Part shown: positions 24,876 to 32,392 of the stretch, in pieces
Position numbering within the stretch: the first letter of the stretch is position 1
Layout: every line of letters starts with the position of its first letter
Notes under the pieces: generated by a model
Databases searched by the model: none
What the model was told of the DNA's origin: nothing
The model's input: only the letters and a program-made list of their open reading frames with translations
Translations under genes and position numbers: made by a program
From: a bacterium
Lineage (GTDB): Bacteria; Patescibacteriota; Saccharimonadia; Saccharimonadales; UBA4665
Direction of reading: 5' to 3'
Assembly (NCBI GenBank): GCA_021783725.1
Contig: JAJXTN010000001.1
Span: 62,001 to 126,000 of the forward strand
DNA length: 64,000 nt

Positions 24876-26023
24876 TCCTTAATATTAAGTTTAGTGACAT
24901 CGGCCGTAAAATCACCCTTGGCTAAACGTACTTTCACTATAGCACCGACTTTTAATTGTTGAGTGTCACGGACTAGCTGGTTCTGATTATCGCGAACGAC
25001 TGCGTAACCGCGACTCAAAATGCTTTGCGGATTATACGCCGTTAACAATTGTCGATAACTATCATTCTGGGTGTAAGCTCGTTTAATCACCTGCTGAGTG
25101 TCATAAACTAATTTATCAACCTTAGATTGAAAACTACTGCTTGTCTGTCCGATCAATCGCCGGACAGCTAACTCCAGTTGTTGGCTAGATTGGCTCAATT
25201 GGTCTAGAACTTGGCGCCGATCCGGCACCAATAATTCGGCGGCATTGCTGGGCGTGCTAGCTTGCTTGTCGGCGGCTAGTTCAGCCAGCGACAAATCAAT
25301 TTCGTGTCCGATCGCCACCAACGTCGGCACTCGACTGCCAGCAACGGCTCGAGTCACCGATTCGCTACTGAAGGCCGCCAAATCTTCGGCACTACCACCA
25401 CCCCTAATCAGTATTAATACTTCGGGTGGTTCGGCCATGGCATTGAATTGACCAATAGCTTGGACAATCTGACTCGGCGCAATCTCGCCCTGCACTTGCA
25501 CGTCAATCAAATCAATCGCTACTCCCTGCCACCGAGCATTGAGAATTTTCACGAAATCGGCGTAGGCCGCTGATTGTTTAGATGTTATCAACCCGATGCG
25601 TGACGGCGGATATGGTAATAATCGCTTACGTGATTCGTCGAACAAACCTTCTTTAACCAATTTGGCTTTCAGTAATTCGGCGGCCCGACGAATAGTCCCC
25701 TCACCAGCTGGTTGAATCGATAAAACGTTGACACTAAAGCCATATAGGGCATGCAATCGTGGCTGACCACGAACTTTGAGTAACATCCCATCCTCTAACG
25801 GCCCAGGCAATTGATAGATCGTGCCAAAGAATTTTACTGACGCTGTTTCGTCTTTCAGATCGAAGTACACCCAGCGGTTTTTGCTAACCCGCAGATTGGC
25901 CAACTCTCCCTGGATAACGACAGACGGATACGCAAAATCTAATGTTTGATTGAGCAAGGCAACAAATTCGCTAACTCCAAGTTCGATAGTTTGATCGTCT
26001 AACACATCAACCCTGTTCGACAC
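24872..26023 (-). CDS. xseA: exodeoxyribonuclease VII large subunit
   Basis: Catalytic subunit of ExoVII. The 383 residues have an N-terminal OB fold (SYPSVVIQGELANLRVSKNRWVYFDLKD-like region, about 28-100) and the catalytic domain with RIGLITSKQSAAYADF and the LIRGGGSAEDLAAF motif, then VATLVAIGHEIDLSLAE-type helices. It is shorter than E. coli XseA (456) because the C-terminal coiled coil is reduced. The start overlaps the flippase-like gene by 17 nt. Confidence 0.95.
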   Translation of the reverse strand: MSNRVDVLDDQTIELGVSEFVALLNQTLDFAYPSVVIQGELANLRVSKNRWVYFDLKDETASVKFFGTIYQLPGPLEDGMLLKVRGQPRLHALYGFSVNVLSIQPAGEGTIRRAAELLKAKLVKEGLFDESRKRLLPYPPSRIGLITSKQSAAYADFVKILNARWQGVAIDLIDVQVQGEIAPSQIVQAIGQFNAMAEPPEVLILIRGGGSAEDLAAFSSESVTRAVAGSRVPTLVAIGHEIDLSLAELAADKQASTPSNAAELLVPDRRQVLDQLSQSSQQLELAVRRLIGQTSSSFQSKVDKLVYDTQQVIKRAYTQNDSYRQLLTAYNPQSILSRGYAVVRDNQNQLVRDTQQLKVGAIVKVRLAKGDFTADVTKLNIKD

Positions 26024-27056
26024 GTTTAGCAGTCAAATTGCGGTGATACAAATAATAGCCCGGTGGCAATTGGATGAGAGTATTCAAAACCCGATACATA
26101 ACCGTCACTGGCAAGCTGACCGCCGCCGGCACACCAGTGCTGGCCAGAACGGCCGTCATCAATGCTTCATAGATACCGATACCACCAGGCAGAACCGAGA
26201 TTAAACCAGCGAAATTGGCAATCGCATAAGCCAAGATAACGGCACCGATATTGACTAAGTGACCAAAAGCCAAATACACCGCATACAGCACTAATACTTC
26301 TGTGACATTGGCCATCAAAGCGTACATAAACGGTGCTCTAAGTGATTTATTATCAACTCTAAACAGCGCATAGCTGTCATGGAAATCATCAAACACTTTC
26401 TCGACTCGACTCACGCTAACGGTTTCGGGATGGCGTCGACGAACGATTTGAATTAAACGGTTGATGGTTTTGGTCGCTACTTTAGTAAAACTACTTATTC
26501 GCTGGTGACTACCGGCAATATAGATAAACCCAGCCGTGCCGATAAACAGCAGTGTCGACAATGAACCGGCAACCAGTATTGTTAAGTTATTGGCCCGGCC
26601 CATAACTGCCAAAGCTATCAAACCAAAAACTATCAACACTTCGAAAGATAACAGCGTCAATGCAACTTTCATAATCTGAATGAATGTCGCCCGACCGCCA
26701 CTGATAGCATCGCCGTCTCGTAAGCGCATACCGAAATATGAAATACCAGTTACACCTCCACTAGGAAAAACATGATTAACAAAATTCAGTTCCAGTGACA
26801 TTTTAAATAGAAATTTGTAAGACAGTTTGTTGCCGACGATGCCAAATAGTCGTTGATATAGTCGGGCTTGAGCGTGATAATTCAAAAATTCCAGCGGTAT
26901 CATCAACAACAATGCCCAGGCATTAACTCTAGTCAAATTATCGATAGTAGCGACAATTTGATCACGAATCGCATATATCAACACCGCCAAAGCCACCAGT
27001 GTCACGACATTGAGAATCAGTTTCCAGTGTGTCTTGGCGTAGAGCTTAAAATCCAT
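26007..27056 (-). CDS. lysylphosphatidylglycerol synthase TM-region / UPF0104 flippase-like protein
   Basis: About 349 residues and eight or more membrane helices, matching the LPG synthetase transmembrane region family (PF03706 type): FVNHVFPSGGVTGISYFGMR and the C-terminal GLISVLPGGIGIYEALM. No aminoacyl-transferase domain is attached, so it is a lipid flippase-like or polyisoprenoid-handling protein. The frame begins 9 nt earlier, but that ATG overlaps a TATAAT; the ATG at 27056 lies 7 nt after the box and is preferred, giving a leaderless message. Confidence 0.85.
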   Translation of the reverse strand: MDFKLYAKTHWKLILNVVTLVALAVLIYAIRDQIVATIDNLTRVNAWALLLMIPLEFLNYHAQARLYQRLFGIVGNKLSYKFLFKMSLELNFVNHVFPSGGVTGISYFGMRLRDGDAISGGRATFIQIMKVALTLLSFEVLIVFGLIALAVMGRANNLTILVAGSLSTLLFIGTAGFIYIAGSHQRISSFTKVATKTINRLIQIVRRRHPETVSVSRVEKVFDDFHDSYALFRVDNKSLRAPFMYALMANVTEVLVLYAVYLAFGHLVNIGAVILAYAIANFAGLISVLPGGIGIYEALMTAVLASTGVPAAVSLPVTVMYRVLNTLIQLPPGYYLYHRNLTAKRVEQG

Positions 27057-27063
27057 TGACACC

Positions 27064-27069
27064 ATTATA
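27064..27069 (-). promoter_or_regulatory. -10 box of the flippase-like operon
   Basis: TATAAT on the minus strand with 7 nt to the ATG at 27056. It forms a divergent pair with the box at 27119-27124; the starts are only 75 nt apart. Confidence 0.55.
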
Positions 27070-27118
27070 CTGGAGTTTTGCTCAGGTTTAATCTTTTCGC
27101 TATCAGCGGTCTACTAGC

Positions 27119-27124
27119 TATAAT
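27119..27124 (+). promoter_or_regulatory. -10 box of the THUMP methyltransferase gene
   Basis: TATAAT on the plus strand, 7 nt before the ATG at 27132, predicting a leaderless transcript. Confidence 0.55.
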
Positions 27125-27131
27125 GTAAGTC

Positions 27132-28370
27132 ATGCAAAGTGTTATGATCCTTGGTCGGCAACCAGCTCTTGGTTTAGCCGAATTAGAAAGTCTGTATGGC
27201 GGAGCCGCGATTCGACCGGTTGGCAACAGTGTTGCTGTCGTCGATGTCGACCCTTGCCTGCTGGCTTTTGACCGATTAGGCGGATCAGTTAAATTTTGTA
27301 AATTACTAGCCACCCTCGACACCACCGTTTGGCGCGATATAGAAGATTATTTACGTAAAGTCGCTCCCGACCACTCCAAAGCCATGCCCGAAGGCAAACT
27401 CCAACTCGGTCTGAGTGTTATTGGAATTGATGTCAACTTACGCCAATTAGAAGCTAGTGGTCTGAATCTCAAGAAAGCTATCCGCAAAACTGGCCGGTCG
27501 GTCCGTCTCGTTCCCAATAAAGCTCTGGAGCTTAACAGTGCTCAAGTCATTCATAACCATTTGACTGGCGTCACCGGCTGGGAACTAGTATTTATCCGCG
27601 ACGGTGATAAAACCATCATCGCTCAAACCGTTAAAGTCCAAAATATCGACGCCTACGCTCGCCGTGACCGCGAACGACCGAAGCGTGACGCTCGAGTCGG
27701 TATGTTACCGCCCAAGCTGGCTCAAATCATCGTCAACATCGCCGTCGGTAAGTTGTCCAAAAGTTTATTGACTTCGATCTGCGACATCCCAGCCGACAGC
27801 CCCATTCCCCGCCCGCTCATCGACCAAACCATCTTAGACCCCTTCTGCGGCACTGGAGTTATCCTTCAAGAAGCCAGCCTGATGGGTTATCAAACATATG
27901 GCACCGATCTCGAGACCCGCATGATCGATTACAGCCAAAAGAACTTAGCTTGGCTGGGCCTGCACCACGCCATGGCGCCAACTTGTTGCCGTCTAGAAGT
28001 TGGTGACGCTACCAATCATCACTGGAAAACGCCGATTAACATTGTGGCCAGCGAAACTTACCTAGGCCGGCCGTTCACCGATCGACCGACGCCCGAAGTG
28101 CTGACTCAGACCGTCGCCGACTGTAACTTGATCATCAAGAAGTTCTTGCGCAATCTTCACCCACAACTAACCAAAGGCACGCGGTTATGTCTAGCCATAC
28201 CAGCCTGGCAAATTAGCCCAAATGACTTCAAGCTCCTGTCTCTTATTGACCAGATTGAAGATTTGGGCTATAATCGAGTGAGTTTTGAGCACATTGGGGA
28301 CCAAGATTTGATATATTATCGTGATAATCAAATAGTGGCCCGCCAATTACTCGTAATAACTAGAGTTTAG
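27132..28370 (+). CDS. Trm11-like THUMP-type RNA/DNA methyltransferase
   Basis: 412 residues. An N-terminal ferredoxin/THUMP-like part (about 1-170) is followed by an UPF0020 methyltransferase domain with motif I LDPFCGTGVILQEASLMG and GTDLETRMIDYSQKN. Archaeal and eukaryotic relatives make m2G in tRNA. The catalytic motif IV position reads VASETYLGRPF instead of D/N-PPY, so activity or substrate may differ. It is one of two plus-strand genes inside a long minus-strand block, divergent from the flippase operon. Confidence 0.8.
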   Translation: MQSVMILGRQPALGLAELESLYGGAAIRPVGNSVAVVDVDPCLLAFDRLGGSVKFCKLLATLDTTVWRDIEDYLRKVAPDHSKAMPEGKLQLGLSVIGIDVNLRQLEASGLNLKKAIRKTGRSVRLVPNKALELNSAQVIHNHLTGVTGWELVFIRDGDKTIIAQTVKVQNIDAYARRDRERPKRDARVGMLPPKLAQIIVNIAVGKLSKSLLTSICDIPADSPIPRPLIDQTILDPFCGTGVILQEASLMGYQTYGTDLETRMIDYSQKNLAWLGLHHAMAPTCCRLEVGDATNHHWKTPINIVASETYLGRPFTDRPTPEVLTQTVADCNLIIKKFLRNLHPQLTKGTRLCLAIPAWQISPNDFKLLSLIDQIEDLGYNRVSFEHIGDQDLIYYRDNQIVARQLLVITRV

Positions 28371-28418
28371 AAGTTCGAATATAGAATTTCTAAATTCGAG
28401 ATTCCAAATTCTAACTTC
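28370..28418 (+). repeat. nested inverted repeat in the rpmA leader
   Basis: An outer stem GAAGTT/AACTTC (28370-28375 with 28413-28418) and an inner stem AGAATTT/AAATTCT (28383-28389 with 28406-28412). It begins at the stop of the methyltransferase gene and ends just before the rpmA Shine-Dalgarno. The units AATTCTAA and ATTCGA recur, so it is also one of the gene-3' short-unit repeats. It could act as an L27 leader. Confidence 0.55.
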
Positions 28419-28427
28419 GGAGAACAT

Positions 28428-28700
28428 ATGTCACACGTTAAAGCTGGCGGAACTTCCAAAAATACCCGCGACTCCCAAGGTCAACGCCTAGGTGTTAAGT
28501 TATTTGGTGGTGAAAAAGTTTTAACCGGCCAGGTTATCGTACGCCAAGTTGGCGAAAGCAAACGAGCTGGCGTCGGCACATCACTTAGCCGCAATTACAC
28601 TATTCATGCCGCCCGTGACGGCGTAGTCAAATTTGAAACCCAAAAAGTTCGCCGCTTCACCGGCAAAACCGTTCGCCGCACCACCGTCAGCGTCGTTTAA
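28428..28700 (+). CDS. rpmA: 50S ribosomal protein L27
   Basis: 90 residues: HVKAGGTSKNTRDSQGQRLGVK and FGGEKVLTGQVIVRQ are canonical L27. The N-terminus reaches the peptidyl transferase centre and has no Firmicute-type cleaved extension. CGGAGAA gives a good ribosome binding site. The usual partner rplU (L21) is not adjacent; the gene follows a methyltransferase instead. Confidence 0.97.
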   Translation: MSHVKAGGTSKNTRDSQGQRLGVKLFGGEKVLTGQVIVRQVGESKRAGVGTSLSRNYTIHAARDGVVKFETQKVRRFTGKTVRRTTVSVV

Positions 28701-28705
28701 TCATT

Positions 28706-29740
28706 TTAGTATTCACGAGCATTTAAGATAGTTCTAGCCGCCGCGCGGTGTTGTCCCAATGTAGCTACCCCTCTTGCGTCATGGTCGTATATCTTCTCTT
28801 CGAGCGAATAATCAAAACTCCCGTCAAGCATCGCTAAAGCTAATAGCGCGACGTAGTCCCGGCTAGGTAGCGTACCGTAACCATTAAATTTAGGGCTTTT
28901 GGTGACATCAATACCGCCGATCCTACTGGGCATCCGAGCATAGTTACGGGTTATTTTGTCTAAATAATGTTTGCCCAACTGATAGCGCAGTTCTGGATCA
29001 GTCCGAATTTTATCAACGATGTCCAAATCGGCCTGGAGAATTCGCTTTTCAACATCTTGACCAGTAGCCTCACCTAATATTTTCTCAACAGTCGAGTCAG
29101 CCATAGCCGCCTCGTGAACGACTGATACAGCCCGTTTACGATTAGCTTCGTTGGCCACGCCCCGGTCGTTTTTCTTTTCGTGACTATAATTGGCTGGCTC
29201 ATGGCTTTGCAAATCTTTTAGATCGTCGTTGCGATCCAATATACGATCAAACACCCTAGATTGAGCTTCTTCGTCAACTTCCGGTGCGGCTTTTACTGGC
29301 GCTGGCGCGAATAATTCACGGAGTCTAGCTTCTTGACGCTGTTCTTGAGTGAGTGCCGGTTTAACTTCTACGGCATGATTGCTTGCAACCTCGCCAGCAT
29401 AGCTAATAATCTGCTGATCAATTTTAGCGTCGATTTCTGGATTGCTAATCTGGTCTAGATCAGATTCCTTAAAACCAATCCAGTTCATATAATCAGCGGT
29501 TGGGACTTCTAGCAATCCATCACTGTTATTAATAACGACCACTGGTTCTCGACCAGGATTGCCATCAACATCTACGGTGTGTTTGTAGGCAGTATCGACT
29601 ATTTCGACGGTTTCGATACCATTACCCCTATCAATATTGGTTGGTCCATTCGGCGCAATATAATCAGATACTTTCATCCAGCGATCGACCATATCGGGGG
29701 TAATCGGCTTAGGAATAGTGTTGGATAATTGTTCTGACAT
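28706..29740 (-). CDS. hypothetical cytoplasmic protein
   Basis: 344 residues, acidic, no membrane helix or signal. An N-terminal part (about 1-115) contains short beta segments; a charged linker (about 120-215) is rich in Glu/Arg/Ala; a helical C-terminal part (about 220-344) includes YQLGKHYLDKITRNYARMPSR. No known family recognised. It converges on rpmA with a 5-nt gap. A TTGACT-17-TAATAA promoter lies upstream, followed by a short A/C-rich leader containing AGGT. Confidence 0.65.
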   Translation of the reverse strand: MSEQLSNTIPKPITPDMVDRWMKVSDYIAPNGPTNIDRGNGIETVEIVDTAYKHTVDVDGNPGREPVVVINNSDGLLEVPTADYMNWIGFKESDLDQISNPEIDAKIDQQIISYAGEVASNHAVEVKPALTQEQRQEARLRELFAPAPVKAAPEVDEEAQSRVFDRILDRNDDLKDLQSHEPANYSHEKKNDRGVANEANRKRAVSVVHEAAMADSTVEKILGEATGQDVEKRILQADLDIVDKIRTDPELRYQLGKHYLDKITRNYARMPSRIGGIDVTKSPKFNGYGTLPSRDYVALLALAMLDGSFDYSLEEKIYDHDARGVATLGQHRAAARTILNAREY

Positions 29741-29761
29741 TTGTTTTGTTACCTATGTATA

Positions 29762-29790
29762 TTATTAGCATAAGTTTTATTAAAAGTCAA
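29762..29790 (-). promoter_or_regulatory. promoter of the 28706-29740 gene
   Basis: TTGACT (29785-29790), a 17-nt spacer and TAATAA (29762-29767) preceded by TGC. The leader is about 15-20 nt. Confidence 0.5.
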
Positions 29791-29829
29791 TAAGAGGTCG
29801 TAATCTGGATACCGCTCTCGACTTCCTAG

Positions 29830-29920
29830 ATGGTAATTGGCTAACAACGAGCGATTTGCGATTACAATAGTCAATGGCTAATCGCTAATCTATCGCCAAT
29901 CGTAAATAGCTAATTGCCAT
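29830..29920. repeat. long imperfect hairpin of GCTAAT/ATTAGC units
   Basis: The outer 14-bp stem pairs 29830-29843 with 29907-29920 (two G-U pairs, no mismatch); the inner 12-bp stem pairs 29853-29864 with 29879-29890 (one mismatch). The sequence is built from 7-8-nt words such as GCTAATCG. It is adjacent to a family A copy at 29921-29947, which abuts the stop of the response regulator gene. Confidence 0.75.
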
Positions 29921-29947
29921 TCTGCAATCTGTTATCTGTTTGTCTGT
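29921..29947 (+). repeat. family A TCTG tract, copy 3
   Basis: Aligns to 52696-52722 with four differences in 27. It ends 4 nt before the stop codon (minus strand) of the response regulator gene, the same placement as the copy beside the CPBP gene. Confidence 0.7.
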
Positions 29948-29950
29948 CTT

Positions 29951-30352
29951 CTAGGCTTGGGATAAGTGAGCTCGAATGCGGTCAATGACATCGGCGATGA
30001 CGACTTGAGATTTGACTAAGTATTCGTCGACTCCGAGAGCTTCGGCCCGCTGTTTGTCGCTGTCCTGGCTGAGTGCCGTCAGCATGATAATCTTGAGATT
30101 GGCAGTTTCTGGGGTGTTACGCAGGATATCGAGAACATCAAAACCACTAACTTTCGGCATCATAACATCGAGTAGCACCAAATCGGGTTTATAACTAAGA
30201 GCTGACGCTAGCGCATCTTCTCCATTAGCTACGCGTCGGACATCAAAGCCTTCGGCTTGCAAACGAGTGACGTAGACATTGGCCAGCGCATCGTCATCTT
30301 CAACTAATAGAATTCTTTTGAGTCGTTCGCTATTGGTTGTGTTTTGATCCAT
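29951..30352 (-). CDS. single-domain response regulator (CheY-like)
   Basis: 133 residues of receiver fold with all key residues: ILLVEDDD (acidic cluster), phospho-acceptor Asp62 in LVLLDVMMP, Thr in MLTALSQ and Lys in YLVKSQ. No output domain, so it acts by protein contact or as a phospho-relay. No kinase is adjacent, only pyrG upstream. TTGAGT-17-TAACAT lies 9 nt before the ATG. It contrasts with the Glu-bearing receiver at 22286. Confidence 0.9.
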   Translation of the reverse strand: MDQNTTNSERLKRILLVEDDDALANVYVTRLQAEGFDVRRVANGEDALASALSYKPDLVLLDVMMPKVSGFDVLDILRNTPETANLKIIMLTALSQDSDKQRAEALGVDEYLVKSQVVIADVIDRIRAHLSQA

Positions 30353-30361
30353 ATACAGTTA

Positions 30362-30390
30362 ATGTTACACAATTAATGCCCACTACTCAA
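30362..30390 (-). promoter_or_regulatory. promoter of the response regulator gene
   Basis: TTGAGT (30385-30390), a 17-nt spacer, TAACAT (30362-30367), then 9 nt to the ATG. Confidence 0.65.
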
Positions 30391-30439
30391 GTGCCGGAAT
30401 ACAATAATGACCTTTAGCCATTTCCAATTGGCAATACAT

Positions 30440-30510
30440 TAGCAATTAACCATTAGCCAAGATAATCGCTAAACGCTAATTGCTAAAACATTGGCCTATG
30501 TTAATTGCTA
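30440..30510. repeat. inverted repeat of TTAGCAATT units after pyrG
   Basis: A perfect 11-bp stem pairs 30440-30450 with 30500-30510; alternative pairings between other units (for example TTAGCAATTA with TAATTGCTAA) are equally good. It lies between the pyrG stop and the response regulator promoter and belongs to the same word family as 29830-29920 and 32256-32389. Confidence 0.65.
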
Positions 30511-30547
30511 CTTGCTAAATTGTGTTGAATTAACTTTGCTAGCCGTA

Positions 30548-32152
30548 TTACTTCTTGAGCAGTGCTTGAATAAAGCCTTCAAACAGTGGGTGTGGTCGAT
30601 TCGGTCGAGATTTAAACTCTGGGTGAAATTGGCAAGCAATCAAAAACGGATGGTCAATACCTTCGATAATTTCTACCAGATCATTGTCCTTGTTAACGCC
30701 ACTAGCTCGGATGCCCCAAGCAGTATACTGGTCACGATAAGCATTATTACACTCTCCTCGGTGTCGGTGACGTTCGACGATATTCGTTTGGCCGTACAAT
30801 TTGTAAGCTAAGCTATGCTTATCAACTTGGCAGTCGTAATTACCAAGGCGCATCGTGCCGCCAGTCATCAACTTATTGTGTTGATCGGCCATGGTATTGA
30901 TGACGACATTTGGACTAGTAGGATCAATCTCGAAACTAGTGGCGTCTTTGATACCGGCATTACGGGCGGCGGCCACGACTGCCATCTGAAGACCTAAACA
31001 CAGTCCCAAATACGGTACTTTGTGCTTCATGGCAAACTGAGCTGCCTTAATCTTGCCTTCTAGGCCGCGCTGGCCGAAGCCACCAGGCACCAAAATACCG
31101 TCAAATTTATCAAGCGTTTTGGAAATATCGGCTTTAGATTCATCGAAGTCACTGGCATCAATCCAAGTAATTTCGACCCCAGTGTTATTGTGCCAAGCGG
31201 CGGCTTTCAATGCTTCAAAAACTGACATATAGGTATCGGAGTTATCCATGTATTTGGCTACAAAACCAACTCGCACCGTTCGGGTATGATTGACCGTCGC
31301 CTGATCGACGACTGCTCGCCATTCTTTGAGATGCGGTTTAGTGACTTTGAGTGATAATTGCCTGGCGATGACATCGGCGATACCAGTATCTTCTATCGTC
31401 AATGGAACCTGATAGATACTGGCAGCGTTCGGTAATAAGGCTATGGCCTCTTCCGGCACACCACTAAACAGGCTGAGCTTACGTTTAACACCATCGTTGG
31501 CTGGGTTCTCACTGCGGCCGACTAAAATGTTCGGGGCGATGCCTAGACCCCTTAATTCACGAACCGAATTCTGGGCTGGCTTGGTCTTAGTCTCATTGCT
31601 AGCGCCCAAGTACGGTAAATAAACGACATGCACATAGCAACAATTCTCCAGACCGACTCTGACACCCAGTTCACGAATGGCTTCAATAAACGATAAAGAT
31701 TCATAATCACCAACCGTGCCACCGATTTCGACAATATGAACATCATAGCCTTTGCTGGCTTCGATGATATGTTCTTGAATTGAGCCAGTTAAATGCGGAA
31801 TGATTTGAACGTCATCACCTTCAAATTTACCGGCTCGTTCATCTTGAATAAGTTTGAGCAGAACTCGACCACTCATTAAGCTACTCGATTGAGTTAATTC
31901 TTCATCGATAAAACGCTCATAATGTCCGAGGTCCAAGTCAGTTTCAGCACCGTCTTTAGTCACGAAGCATTCGCCATGTTCGCGAGGATTCAATAAGCCG
32001 GCGTCGACGTTCAAATATGGATCACATTTTTGAAGATTGACTTTGAGCCCTCGAGCTTTTAAGAGGTTGCCAATAGAAGCGGCAGTAATACCCTTGCCTA
32101 ATCCGGAAAGAACACCGCCTGTTACAAATACATACTTAGTCGGCTTAGCCAC
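30548..32152 (-). CDS. pyrG: CTP synthase
   Basis: Makes CTP from UTP, ATP and glutamine. The 534 residues have the N-terminal synthetase domain (YVFVTGGVLSGLGKGITAASIG; KCDPYLNVDAG; EIGGTVGDYES) and a C-terminal class I glutaminase with the nucleophile in PYLGLCLGLQMAVV and the late CQFHPEFKSRP His/Glu. The start is GTG at 32152 with GAGAGGTG six nt upstream. Degenerate repeat tracts flank the gene on both sides. Confidence 0.97.
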   Translation of the reverse strand: MAKPTKYVFVTGGVLSGLGKGITAASIGNLLKARGLKVNLQKCDPYLNVDAGLLNPREHGECFVTKDGAETDLDLGHYERFIDEELTQSSSLMSGRVLLKLIQDERAGKFEGDDVQIIPHLTGSIQEHIIEASKGYDVHIVEIGGTVGDYESLSFIEAIRELGVRVGLENCCYVHVVYLPYLGASNETKTKPAQNSVRELRGLGIAPNILVGRSENPANDGVKRKLSLFSGVPEEAIALLPNAASIYQVPLTIEDTGIADVIARQLSLKVTKPHLKEWRAVVDQATVNHTRTVRVGFVAKYMDNSDTYMSVFEALKAAAWHNNTGVEITWIDASDFDESKADISKTLDKFDGILVPGGFGQRGLEGKIKAAQFAMKHKVPYLGLCLGLQMAVVAAARNAGIKDATSFEIDPTSPNVVINTMADQHNKLMTGGTMRLGNYDCQVDKHSLAYKLYGQTNIVERHRHRGECNNAYRDQYTAWGIRASGVNKDNDLVEIIEGIDHPFLIACQFHPEFKSRPNRPHPLFEGFIQALLKK

Positions 32153-32239
32153 TAATTACACCTCTCGTTATCGTATTAATGCTAACCCATTACGTAGCTG
32201 TTTGGCAAGCCCAAACAGCATCCCGGTAGCTGGTAGCTC

Positions 32240-32392
32240 AATTTAGCAATTAACTATTAGCAAATGACAATGAATTAGCCAATACCAATTATCTATGGAA
32301 AGCCAATATTTAGTGTATAGAGTTTGGGGATTATAGATTCAATCGTAAATCGATAATTGTTAATGCATCGCGAATTGCACTTTGCTAATCGC
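32240..32392. repeat. inverted repeat of ATTAGCAAA units after ctpA
   Basis: A perfect 9-bp stem pairs 32256-32264 with 32381-32389; further partial pairings are AATTATC/GATAATT and related words. On the ctpA strand the tract starts within a few nt of its stop codon and reads CATTAGCGATTAGC. Same word family as the tracts on the other side of pyrG. Confidence 0.65.

Noticed and set aside
27065-27325. 86-codon ORF antisense to the THUMP methyltransferase
   Set aside because: Low-quality composition, overlaps divergent promoters and a well-supported gene on the other strand.
29830-32392. CRISPR array
   Set aside because: The repeats are 7-8-nt degenerate words without regular spacers, and no cas genes are nearby.
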